A stretch of 64,000 nt of DNA from the NCBI GenBank assembly GCA_021648125.1, contig JAKITK010000003.1, positions 1-64,000 of the forward strand, read 5' to 3'. A model generated the notes under the pieces. The model did not search any database. It was not told the DNA's origin and saw nothing but the letters and a program-made list of their open reading frames with translations. The DNA comes from Lysobacterales bacterium (GTDB lineage Bacteria > Pseudomonadota > Gammaproteobacteria > Xanthomonadales > SZUA-36). Positions 46,670-58,233 of the stretch are shown here, one piece after another. The position numbers and the translations under genes are program-made. Position 1 is the first letter of the stretch, and each line of letters starts with the position of its first letter.

Positions 46670-47314
46670 TTAGTGATTCTCGACCTCAATAATACCGTAA
46701 CGCAAGGCCAGCTTCATCAGTTCAACTTCCTTGTGGACATTTAGTTTGTCATAAACACGATACTTATAAGTTGCCACTGTTTTCGGGCTTAACTTCATGG
46801 TCTCAGCGATTTGCGGTGCACCCATTCCCTGCATAAGCATCAAAGCAACCTCCATTTCCCGTGAGGTTAAATTATCAAACGGAGATCGACTGGCGCCAGG
46901 CAATAAAGATAGCGCCAACCTCTGGGCTATATCACCACCAATATAGCGTTTACCACAAGCAACTGAATGAATCGCTTCAAGCAGCTCTGAGGCTTCACAA
47001 CCCTTGGTAAGATACCCAGTTGCACCAGCATCCAACAATTTGGATGGGTATGGCGACTCAGCATGCACGGTGAGAATAATAATCCGCGCATCCGGTCTAG
47101 CCTGGCGTAAGCGTTTAGTAACTTCAAAGCCAGAAAGACCCGGCATAGAAATATCCAGTAACACAACATCCGGCTTGAGGTCGCGGTTTTTAATGATAGC
47201 TTCTTCGCCATCACCCGCCTCGCCAACAACCTCTATACCAGGGTCACCACTGATGATGTGGCGTAAGCCAGTCCTCACTAAGTCGTGATCATCTACAATC
47301 AATATTGTAATCAT
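46670..47314 (-). CDS. uvrY: GacA/UvrY two-component response regulator
   Basis: This 214-residue NarL/FixJ-type regulator has a receiver domain with the acidic pair in LIVDDHDLVRTGLR, the phosphorylated aspartate in VVLLDISMPG (about residue 54) and lysine in YLTKGC, followed by a LuxR-type helix-turn-helix (LTSREMEVALMLMQG, LSPKTVATYKYRVYDKL). The C-terminus VELMKLALRYGI is typical of GacA/UvrY, which with GacS/BarA activates small RNAs that titrate CsrA. Unlike many relatives it is not next to uvrC, which lies at 30647-32485. The choice of symbol between uvrY and gacA is arbitrary. Confidence 0.92.
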   Translation of the reverse strand: MITILIVDDHDLVRTGLRHIISGDPGIEVVGEAGDGEEAIIKNRDLKPDVVLLDISMPGLSGFEVTKRLRQARPDARIIILTVHAESPYPSKLLDAGATGYLTKGCEASELLEAIHSVACGKRYIGGDIAQRLALSLLPGASRSPFDNLTSREMEVALMLMQGMGAPQIAETMKLSPKTVATYKYRVYDKLNVHKEVELMKLALRYGIIEVENH

Positions 47315-47547
47315 TCTATATCCTCTCGTTGGTTTCCGAGCAAACTCATCGGCTGCTCTTGCTAACCATACTGCACCGTATTGAAGGCACTTGTAAGCAC
47401 AATTTTACGATACCCCATGTAGGAAATTTACCATACTTACAGTAGTAAAAATATATTTCACTAAATAACTAGTCAAAATAGCTGATATTGGTTAAAATTC
47501 GCAGCCTGAACCGTAGCGGATAAAATTCCGCGTCAGTCATCTAACAA

Positions 47548-47638
47548 GGAGAGGTGGCAGAGCGGTTGAATGCACTGGTCTTGAAAACCAGCATAGGTTA
47601 ATAGCCTATCGAGGGTTCGAATCCCTCCCTCTCCGCCA
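47548..47638 (+). tRNA. tRNA-Ser (anticodon UGA)
   Basis: A 91-nt gene including encoded CCA has acceptor arms GGAGAGG/CCTCTCC, D arm GTGGCAGAGCGGTTGAAT, anticodon stem CTGGT/ACCAG with loop CTTGAAA (anticodon TGA), a long variable arm (cataggttaatagcctatc) and T arm GAGGGTTCGAATCCCTC. The long variable arm is the mark of class II tRNA-Ser. It is followed at once by a terminator and two tail repeats. Confidence 0.98.
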
Positions 47639-47646
47639 ATAAACAA

Positions 47647-47672
47647 GCCTCGCAACTGCGAGGCTTTTTTAT
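47647..47672 (+). terminator. Terminator after tRNA-Ser (repeated at 47867-47892)
   Basis: GCCTCGC-AACT-GCGAGGC plus TTTTTT is a textbook intrinsic terminator 8 bp after the tRNA. Because it lies at the start of each 220-bp tail repeat, an identical copy occurs at 47867-47892. Confidence 0.95.
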
Positions 47673-47866
47673 TGGTGGAGTGAGGGATGAGAACCCTCGT
47701 GTAACGCGAAGCGTTACTGGGTTCGAAAAATTCGTCTGGAACGAATTTTCACGAGCAAAGCGAGCCCGAAGGGGGAGGCACATGGATGTGCCGAATAATC
47801 CCTCCTTCTCCGCCCTACAAGCCACCACAAAGACCAAACTAAACTCTCTAGATTCCGGATAATAAT
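47647..47866 (+). repeat. tRNA-Ser tail repeat, copy A (220 bp)
   Basis: The unit contains, in order: the terminator; ggtggagtgagggat plus gagaaccctcg (47674-47698), a degenerate inverted copy of the tRNA 3' arm; the hairpins gtaacgc-gaa-gcgttac (47701-47717) and aaaattcgt/acgaatttt (47727-47749); the dyad ggcacat/atgtgcc (47777-47792); and aatccctccttctccgcc (47797-47814), a direct copy of the tRNA 3' end with one change. It could fold into one multibranched RNA with the two tRNA-derived arms as the outer stem. A 60-codon frame crosses the unit but looks like a by-product of the structure. Confidence 0.93.
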
Positions 47867-48083
47867 GCCTCGCAACTGCGAGGCTTTTTTATTGGTGGAG
47901 TGAGGGATGAGAACCCTCGTGTAACGCGAAGCGTTACTGGGTTCGAAAAATTCGTCTGGAACGAATTTTCACGAGCAAAGCGAGCCCGAAGGGGGAGGCA
48001 CATGGATGTGCCGAATAACCCCTCCTTCTCCGCTCTACAAGCCACCACAAAGACCAAACTAAACTCTCTAGATTCCGGATAAT
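47867..48083 (+). repeat. tRNA-Ser tail repeat, copy B (217 bp)
   Basis: This is a tandem duplicate of copy A, offset by exactly 220 bp, with only two base changes, both in the tRNA 3'-like arm (aacccctcc for aatccctcc, and cgctctac for cgccctac). The near identity indicates recent duplication or conversion. The unit again begins with the terminator stem and ends gattccggataat. Confidence 0.93.
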
Positions 48084-48109
48084 GCTACCCGCATTCCAGG
48101 AAAGACGAG
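48071..48109. repeat. Dispersed GATTCCGGATAATGCT repeat, copy 1
   Basis: The segment gattccggataatgct, then acccgcattcc and gacgag, matches a second site at 50678-50715 (gataccggacaatgct, then attcgcatttcc and gacgaa). Its start overlaps the end of tail repeat B. Both copies are intergenic, with the icd gene between them. Similar CCGGA...GACG motifs are common intergenic repeats in proteobacteria. Confidence 0.65.
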
Positions 48110-48256
48110 CTGTGTTTATAAACCCAGCAAATGCAGGACTCTAATTCAAGCAAGCTGCCAGGCAGTGTTTTGGGTGTTTGAGCAAACCCTGACTTTCTAG
48201 AATCAGCCCTACACCTCTTGCCAGTACCTATCCACGCCTATGCAACTATCTGTTAA

Positions 48257-50524
<2,268 letters not shown>

Positions 50525-51001
50525 ACTGCTGCCTGGGTAGTTAGTCGTTGTTAGTACACCTGACACCCATTTTTCAAGCGTTACTTAATGGGCAAATTAT
50601 TAGCGCTGAATTATAATAGTGGCACACTTTCTCTACCCCTAAGTTGTTCAAGCAGGCGTCCTATCCAAAGCCTACTGGATACCGGACAATGCTATTCGCA
50701 TTTCCGGCATGACGAAGTTTGGGGTATTTCCGGTATAACGGGGTTTGGGGCATTTCGGGTATGACGGGGTTTAGGATAAGACTAATTGTGATTATTTCTG
50801 CTCTGATCTAAACCTTATCAGTTCACTACCCAGCCATTCAGCGCTCGGTACTGCTTCACCCCCAGGGCATTTAATCACATAAGCTTTGCCGGTGATGCTG
50901 CTTTTGGTTGCCGCATATTTTATTACCTGCTCGCTTGTGTTGACCTTGTTTTTTACATGTCTATATTTACGCAGAATATGTGACCTGCACAGCGGCCACC
51001 A
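50525..51001. other. icd-TonB receptor spacer with a start-less small frame
   Basis: Besides the tandem repeat, the minus strand keeps an open frame from the TonB receptor stop (51002-51004) to TAA at 50792-50794. It reads for example VIKYAATKSSITGKAYVI, then KCPGGEAVPSAEWLGSELIR, which looks like genuine protein. It lacks an ATG, GTG or TTG start and is in the same frame as the receptor. It may be a relic, or a small gene using a rare start. The rest of the spacer shows nothing recognisable. Confidence 0.35.
50678..50775. repeat. Dispersed repeat copy 2 with three 26-bp tandem units
   Basis: After gataccggacaatgctattc come three 26-bp units at 50698-50723, 50724-50749 and 50750-50775, each of the form G[C/T]ATTTC[C/G]GG[C/T]AT and [G/A]ACG[A/G][A/G]GTTT[G/A]GG. 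They differ at a few positions. They lie 150-250 bp downstream of icd, before the convergent TonB receptor. No gene crosses them. Confidence 0.75.
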
Positions 51002-53083
51002 TCAGTGACGATACTGCCATTCCAAACTAAGCCAGCGGCCCCTACCGGGAAAATAGCGATAATTTCCAAAGGCAAAATCCGCGCGTTCAGCGTAACGCCT
51101 GTCAAAAACATTGTTCATCCGCAGCGAGAGTTGATGGCTGCCATCGGCTATAGTTAAAACTGCCCGCAAATTAAACAATGCATGGCCGGGATAGGTAAAG
51201 GTGTTGGCTGCATCAAGGAAGTAGCCGCCTTGATACACCCACTCTGCTTCATACCGCTGGTTTTCATGCGGTTGCCAATTCAAGCGCAATGCACCCAGCC
51301 AAGGGGGTGCCGTATCGATCTCGTTGCCCCTGCTGATAACACCGGAGAAACCCAGGTCCCGGTTAAAATCATAGCTATTGTCAGCCCATGAAATATTACT
51401 ATTTAGGGCAAGTTTTGCTGACATTTGCCATTGGAACTGAGCCTCAACACCTCTATGCCGACTTTTGCCATCACTAACATTAAATCCATTTGCATCACGA
51501 AAAATAAAGTTTTGTTTACGCATAAAATAAGCAATTAACTCATAACTGATATTCTCAGCACTGCCTTTGTATCCAAATTCAAGCGAATCCAGAGTCACCG
51601 GTTTCAAGTCGGCCACAAGCTGCCCTCTTTGCAAGCGATACAACTCCGTGGCCTGCGGGGCGCGATAGCCTCGGGCAGCACGCAGATAGAGTAGTTGTTC
51701 CGATGGCAGCTGATAACTGAGCTTCAGCTCCGGTGAGATATTACTGAAACTATCAGTACGGTCTGCCGGGCGGGTATACAGACAGCCGCCAAAACCACAT
51801 ACGCTGCCATCATCCCGGGTATTACCATCCAGCATCTTATTATCATAATCATAAGCCAAGTACTCTGCCCTTAAACCTGTGGTTAACTCAAGTCCCGAAC
51901 TGAAATCATGTTGCCATTGAAACCAGACAGCCGCCATAGTTGCCGCAACATCATAGTCATAATGATAACCCTGCGGACGGGTTTCATTGAGGAATGCAGA
52001 GCCTCCATTGAGTACATTCTCCTGGAATTCCTGTAGAAAACCTTGGGTCCATTCAAGATCAATTCCGGCAGACAGTGAGCGTTCATTTGACCAGCTTGTA
52101 AGCAAGCCAAAAGAGTCCTGACCATTGGATTCCAGTGGCGTGCCGGGTAGAAAATGCTGCAAGAAGTCCATGCGACTACTACGCAGATAAGAAATAAACT
52201 CAATACTGTCGCCATTGTCGGCTTGCCAGTTCCAACGGCTGGAAAGCCGTGATGCCCAAGCTTTACGGAATGCATCCGGGTTCAGGTTTTGCCGGCGCAG
52301 GGTAGAATCCTTATAGGCATCTTTGCCGAGGATAAATCCAGCAGTATCCTGATCCAAACTGGTATAGGCAAAAGAAGTCCGGCCACTGGCACTACCCACT
52401 GAGTGTAGCGCCTGAAAATTAAATAAACCTTGCCGGTATCGCTCATCATCCCTAAAGCTGGCAGCATCCGTATAGCCAGCCTGAACAGCTAGCGTATCTG
52501 AGGACATGGCTACTTGACCACGATAATAGCTATTACCGCCCAATTGTAAAGAAAATACCGATGAAATTTCGTCGCCGCCGTTAGCTTGAGGGCCGGGCGT
52601 AAACACACTGATCGCGCCATGCAAAGCATTGGAACCATATACAACTGTACCCGGTCCGCGAAGCACATCAATTCTGCCTGCCTGTGCTACATTGACTTCA
52701 AATAACTGATTCACATTACAGAAACCCGCTGGTCGAGTCGGTACCTGATCCTCCAGCACCATAAAAGCACCACAAGCCCCTGCCCCGGTTAAAACCGGTG
52801 AACGAATCGCAGTCAGATGCTCCTGCCCAGAACCGCGACTGATCCAGACCCCAGGGATACGATCAAATATTTCATTTGGATGTATTGGCGACTCAAGTGC
52901 TAACTCAGCAGCGCTAATGACTGCCAGACTGCTGCTCGCCGAATAATTGATTCTTTCCCTGCTGGAAAAAACCTCCATCACAGCGAGTGTTTTAGAATCA
53001 GTGTTTACAGTTACTTTATTGAGCTCATTAACGGCTCCGGTATTCAGCTGCAACAGGGAAAATAACAGGAATGTATTTAACAT
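51002..53083 (-). CDS. TonB-dependent outer-membrane receptor
   Basis: From ATG 53083 the protein has about 693 residues with a signal peptide (MLNTFLLFSLLQLNTG). A plug domain follows (SAAELALESPIHPNEIFDRIPG, GPGTVVYGSNALHGAISVFTP) and then a 22-strand-type barrel with ELKLSYQL, RAARGYRAPQATELYRL and the C-terminal NVFDRRYAERADFAFGNYRY. The last residues, LSLEWQYRH, end in His and not the usual Phe. A TonB-box-like stretch may be KTLAVMEVFS. The substrate (siderophore, vitamin or other) cannot be told. An in-frame start at 53119 is also possible. It is divergent from the aldehyde dehydrogenase gene. Confidence 0.9.
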   Translation of the reverse strand: MLNTFLLFSLLQLNTGAVNELNKVTVNTDSKTLAVMEVFSSRERINYSASSSLAVISAAELALESPIHPNEIFDRIPGVWISRGSGQEHLTAIRSPVLTGAGACGAFMVLEDQVPTRPAGFCNVNQLFEVNVAQAGRIDVLRGPGTVVYGSNALHGAISVFTPGPQANGGDEISSVFSLQLGGNSYYRGQVAMSSDTLAVQAGYTDAASFRDDERYRQGLFNFQALHSVGSASGRTSFAYTSLDQDTAGFILGKDAYKDSTLRRQNLNPDAFRKAWASRLSSRWNWQADNGDSIEFISYLRSSRMDFLQHFLPGTPLESNGQDSFGLLTSWSNERSLSAGIDLEWTQGFLQEFQENVLNGGSAFLNETRPQGYHYDYDVAATMAAVWFQWQHDFSSGLELTTGLRAEYLAYDYDNKMLDGNTRDDGSVCGFGGCLYTRPADRTDSFSNISPELKLSYQLPSEQLLYLRAARGYRAPQATELYRLQRGQLVADLKPVTLDSLEFGYKGSAENISYELIAYFMRKQNFIFRDANGFNVSDGKSRHRGVEAQFQWQMSAKLALNSNISWADNSYDFNRDLGFSGVISRGNEIDTAPPWLGALRLNWQPHENQRYEAEWVYQGGYFLDAANTFTYPGHALFNLRAVLTIADGSHQLSLRMNNVFDRRYAERADFAFGNYRYFPGRGRWLSLEWQYRH

Positions 53084-53380
53084 CAGGCTCTGGAACTCAT
53101 CACTAACAACATAAAACACTTTCTCTACAGTATGAATAAATTACAACAAAAAACTTTGCTGCGACATTGTAAGCTAATTAGTTGTGATTTTTTCTTTTCC
53201 AGTTAGTTCCTTTGCATATTACAAATCTTGCTGGGTAATGCACGCCATAATACGGCTTACATGCAAAGGGTATACTGTTACCGGGCAAACAGCAGCCCAC
53301 ATTATTGTCAACTCACTACATGGCATAGGGTAGAATCATGAGTCCAGCGCCATAAGCGTTATTGTCCGGAGAACTGAGAT

Positions 53381-54835
53381 ATGAACAGCCAAATGAAACA
53401 GGCAGATTTTGACCCCGCAAACATTACCGTTAACGCTTTAAATGATTGTCTGGATTTACAGCGGCAGGCCTACCTTAATGACCCTGTGCCTGATTTCGCG
53501 CAACGAAAACAGGATCTACTCAGCCTGAAAAAAATGCTCAGTGAAAACACCGAGGCGATAATCGAGGCAATCAACCAGGATTATGGCAATCGCTCAAAGC
53601 ATGAGAGCATGTTCGCAGAAATTCTAGTAACCCTCGATGGAATTAACTTTGTCATTAAAAAACTCAAGCGCTGGATGAAAGTACAGCGCCGGGCAATCGA
53701 CTCAACCATGTATCCGGGTGCCCGCAATCGGGTTATCCCGCAACCTTTGGGCGTTGTCGGTATTATTGTTCCTTGGAATTTCCCCATTCAACTAAGCTTT
53801 GCACCGCTTACCTTCATTTTTGCTGCAGGTAACCGGGCAATGGTCAAAATGTCGGAAAATTCACGCCACCTTAGCCGTTTGCTGATGGAACTTAGTCCGA
53901 AATATTTCCCAGCAGACAAGCTCAGCTTTTTTGAAGAAATCGGCGGAGTTGGTATCCAGTTCTCACAACTGCCATTCGACCACCTGTTGTTTACCGGATC
54001 CGGGGCTACTGGTAAAGCTGTAATGGCATCAGCCGCCAAAAACCTGACACCAGTAACCCTTGAACTCGGCGGTAAGTCCCCAGCTGTCATCGGTCAAGAT
54101 TATCCGATGAAAAAAGCTGTTGAACGCATTCTATTTGTAAAAACTTATAACGCCGGGCAAGCCTGCGTTAGTGTCGATTACATTTTTATCCCTGAAAACC
54201 GTGTCGATGAGTTCGTTAGCGAGGCTCGGGCTTGGATAAACACACACTGCCCAGATATCAACAGCATAGACTACACATCTATAATCGATCAAAGTGCCTA
54301 TGAGCGCCTGCAGCAGGCACTGGAAGATGCCAGGCAGCAGGATGCTACTGTGATTAATTTGACTGAGGGTCAGGAGTCGACAGACGGTATGCGTAAAATC
54401 GGATTGCATCTTGTGTTGAACCCAAAGGATGAAATGATCGTGTTGCAGCGTGAAATTTTTGGGCCGATTTTACCAATATTAAGCTACACAGAGCCTCAGC
54501 AAGTCGTGGAATATATTAATTCGCGTGACCGACCCTTGTCATTCTACCCTTTCACCAATGACAAAAAGCTTCAGAATTTTTACCTCGACAGAGTAATGTC
54601 CGGCGGTTGCTGTATCAACGATGCCATGTTGCATGTCGCCCAGCATGACCTACCCTTTGGTGGCGTTGGTGCAAGTGGCATGGGGCATTATCATGGCTAT
54701 GAGGGCTTTGTGACTTTTTCCAAGTTGCGCCCGGTCCACTATCAAGCAGGTGTTAGCGCGATGAAATACCTGGCACCACCATATGGAAAACTGGCCACTA
54801 AAGTCATGGATATACTGCTTAAATTGAAGTCTTGA
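53381..54835 (+). CDS. Aldehyde dehydrogenase, coniferyl-aldehyde dehydrogenase-like
   Basis: This 484-residue protein belongs to the short ALDH3-like branch. It has PLGVVGIIVPWNFPIQLSF, LFTGSGATGKAVM, LELGGKSPAVI (catalytic Glu) and NAGQACVSVDYIF (catalytic Cys), then REIFGPILPIL. The N-terminal QRQAYLNDPVPDFAQRKQDL and the SRPVHYQ-like ending match CalB-type coniferyl aldehyde dehydrogenases, but such enzymes often accept long-chain aldehydes. It stands alone with its own 260-bp upstream region. Confidence 0.88.
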   Translation: MNSQMKQADFDPANITVNALNDCLDLQRQAYLNDPVPDFAQRKQDLLSLKKMLSENTEAIIEAINQDYGNRSKHESMFAEILVTLDGINFVIKKLKRWMKVQRRAIDSTMYPGARNRVIPQPLGVVGIIVPWNFPIQLSFAPLTFIFAAGNRAMVKMSENSRHLSRLLMELSPKYFPADKLSFFEEIGGVGIQFSQLPFDHLLFTGSGATGKAVMASAAKNLTPVTLELGGKSPAVIGQDYPMKKAVERILFVKTYNAGQACVSVDYIFIPENRVDEFVSEARAWINTHCPDINSIDYTSIIDQSAYERLQQALEDARQQDATVINLTEGQESTDGMRKIGLHLVLNPKDEMIVLQREIFGPILPILSYTEPQQVVEYINSRDRPLSFYPFTNDKKLQNFYLDRVMSGGCCINDAMLHVAQHDLPFGGVGASGMGHYHGYEGFVTFSKLRPVHYQAGVSAMKYLAPPYGKLATKVMDILLKLKS

Positions 54836-54986
54836 ATCACAACCACAGCAAGCAGTTGCTTGTCATATTAAGGGCTTAATAAATATATTTTTCCAATCTT
54901 GCAAGAACAATTAAGTCCCGCTACTGCAACTATTTGCGGCACTTTGTGTCATACTACCAGAGCTTATTAATAAGGAAATTACCTAC

Positions 54987-55649
54987 ATGAACACCAACTT
55001 TCAAACACCTGTTATTGTTAACCCATTACTCGCTAGCCGAGTTCTAAAAAATACTTACGCGCTGCTTGGCTTGCTATTTGTGGCCAGTGCAGTGACCGCC
55101 TGGTTTTCAGCGGGAATGCAATTGCGTATCGGGTTTTTCCCAATGCTTGCTGGGCTGTTCGGCTTTTCATTCTTAATTGCAAAAACCCGTAATAGCGGCT
55201 GGGGACTGGTTTCCGCCTTTGGTTTTAGTGCATTCCTTGGACTTATCACCGGTGGAAATATTGACTTTATGCTTGCCAATTACAGTAATGGCGGCGAATT
55301 GGTAACAATGACTTTCGGTGTCACCGCAATTGCCTTCTTCGGTATCTCGGCCTATGCCATGGTTGCCAAACGGGACTTCAGCAATATGATTGCTATGCTG
55401 GGAGTCGGCTTAATAGTGGTTGTTGTCGGCTTTATTGCTAATTACTTCCTAAAAATGCCGGCCTTTGGACTGGCACTATCAAGCTTGGCCGTGATGGTTG
55501 CCATGGGTTTGATGTTATGGCAAACCCAGCGCATCGTCAATGGTGGCGAAACCAACTATATTATTGCAGCAACTAGCCTGCTAGCAAATGTGTTCATGTT
55601 ATTCAATAACCTGCTGCACTTAATGGGCTTTGCTTTCGGTGATGACTGA
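54987..55649 (+). CDS. yccA: Bax inhibitor-1 family membrane protein (YccA-like)
   Basis: This 220-residue protein has seven hydrophobic segments, the same length as E. coli YccA (219). It opens with NPLLASRVLKNTYALLGL, and the final helix pair reads LLANVFMLFNNLLHLMGF. YccA interacts with and can modulate the FtsH protease in E. coli. Start ATG 54987 has AAGGAAA about 10 bases upstream. Followed by a clear terminator. Confidence 0.92.
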   Translation: MNTNFQTPVIVNPLLASRVLKNTYALLGLLFVASAVTAWFSAGMQLRIGFFPMLAGLFGFSFLIAKTRNSGWGLVSAFGFSAFLGLITGGNIDFMLANYSNGGELVTMTFGVTAIAFFGISAYAMVAKRDFSNMIAMLGVGLIVVVVGFIANYFLKMPAFGLALSSLAVMVAMGLMLWQTQRIVNGGETNYIIAATSLLANVFMLFNNLLHLMGFAFGDD

Positions 55650-55679
55650 GTAACACATTACACTAAAGATATAAAAAAG

Positions 55680-55701
55680 CCCGCTGTTTGCGGGTTTTTT
55701 T
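55680..55701 (+). terminator. Terminator after yccA
   Basis: CCCGC-TGTTT-GCGGG is followed by TTTTTTTAT. It lies between convergent yccA and serS. Confidence 0.9.
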
Positions 55702-55751
55702 ATATCAAAATTAAGCGCTAGTATTGGGCAAACAAATTTCAAGCATTCAGC

Positions 55752-57041
<1,290 letters not shown>

Positions 57042-57126
57042 TCAAATCAGCCTAATTTCGGCTTAATGTAGTGGCTTTAATAATTTTAAGAAATAGTATT
57101 TTACCTCAGCAAGAGATAATTATTAA

Positions 57127-57522
57127 TCAGATTGCATGAATTAAACGACCGGCTTCATAGCCGATAAAAACCGCAATCAGGGTTCCGCTGAGCGTAAGGA
57201 TAATATTTAACATCGCCCTGCCCATTTCCCCGTTTTGAAGCAGTAAGAGCGTATCCATTGAAAAAGCGGAAAAAGTAGTAAAGCCACCAAGCACACCTGT
57301 AATCACAGCAAGCCTCAGAAACTCATTGTTACCGCTATCGTGTGGCAACAGATTCAACAGATAACCGACAAGTAATGAGCCAAGAATATTCACCAGCATA
57401 GTGCCGTGGTGCGGGTCTTTAAGCCAGTTAGCGGTCGTTAGCATGGCGCCATAGCGCAGCACCGCACCTAGGGCTCCACCAGCAGAAACTGCCAGAAATG
57501 CTAATAATAAATGCTGGTTCAC
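57127..57522 (-). CDS. crcB: Fluoride exporter CrcB (Fluc)
   Basis: This 131-residue protein has four membrane helices. Fluc signatures are AGGALGAVLRYG in helix 1 and TGVLGGFTTFSAFSMDT in helix 3, with the polar track and Phe residues that form the fluoride pore as a dual-topology dimer. The GTG start overlaps the lolA stop (GTGA), so it is translationally coupled. No fluoride riboswitch is visible just upstream, as expected for an internal operon gene. Confidence 0.96.
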   Translation of the reverse strand: MNQHLLLAFLAVSAGGALGAVLRYGAMLTTANWLKDPHHGTMLVNILGSLLVGYLLNLLPHDSGNNEFLRLAVITGVLGGFTTFSAFSMDTLLLLQNGEMGRAMLNIILTLSGTLIAVFIGYEAGRLIHAI

Positions 57523-58232
57523 GGCTGCCCTAAACCACTTTCTTTACTATTTTCGATATTATCTTCGGCAGCGTTTCCATCACCAATAACATCGCTACCA
57601 GCCGGAATAACAAAAATATACTGTGCGGGTTCAATTACTTGATTGATCAGCTGCTGACTGAAACGAATTTCGGTACGCTGGCCAAAACCGTCTTCTAGCA
57701 CCAATAAGTCAGGCATGTTGTTGCGTAAACCAATCAGCAAGCGCTGGAATGCGCTATCAACGGCTTTTGGCGTTAAGGACAACAAGGCCATACCTTCGAC
57801 CACACCTAAGTCTGCCACGGTAAAGTATTGCTCTAGGGAATCGGGCTGCAATAACAGTAAGACTGGCGACTCTTCAACTGTCTGCGGTTGCGCCTTAACG
57901 GACACTTGCTCAAGCTCAATATCGTAGATCCATATTTTACTGCCATCACCGATAATCAACTGGGGAAAATCACCCACATAATCCCAGCGAAACAAGTTCG
58001 GTCGTGACAGGCTGAATGTACCGCTCACAATATCTCCGCTATGGCCATTTGGGCTAAGAACCACCTGCTCGAAGCTGGCACTGAAGGTATTTAAACTATT
58101 GGCAAAGTGCTGTAGTTGTTCAAACGCCTGTGGCTGAGTATTGGTATCCACTTCTATTTCGGCGATTGCAAGATTCGGCTGGAAAAACAACAATCCCAAC
58201 ACTAACAAGCTGCTTGGTATAACTTTGAACAT
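57519..58232 (-). CDS. lolA: Outer-membrane lipoprotein carrier protein LolA
   Basis: This 237-residue periplasmic chaperone has a signal peptide (SSLLVLGLLFFQPNLAIAE) and LolA segments SASFEQVVLSPNG, GTFSLSRPNLFRWDYVGDFPQL and GDGSKIWIYDIELEQV. It carries lipoproteins from LolCDE to LolB. The acidic C-terminal extension (NAAEDNIENSKESG) is longer than usual. The gene starts 1 bp after the ftsK stop and overlaps crcB by 4 bp. Confidence 0.95.
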   Translation of the reverse strand: MFKVIPSSLLVLGLLFFQPNLAIAEIEVDTNTQPQAFEQLQHFANSLNTFSASFEQVVLSPNGHSGDIVSGTFSLSRPNLFRWDYVGDFPQLIIGDGSKIWIYDIELEQVSVKAQPQTVEESPVLLLLQPDSLEQYFTVADLGVVEGMALLSLTPKAVDSAFQRLLIGLRNNMPDLLVLEDGFGQRTEIRFSQQLINQVIEPAQYIFVIPAGSDVIGDGNAAEDNIENSKESGLGQP

Positions 58233-58233
58233 A

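Noticed and set aside
47680-48082. Two identical 60-codon plus-strand frames and matching minus-strand frames in the tRNA-Ser tail repeats
   Set aside because: They follow the hairpin structure and tRNA-derived sequence, have no ribosome site, and end within the repeat boundaries. They look like by-products of a structured RNA or repeat.
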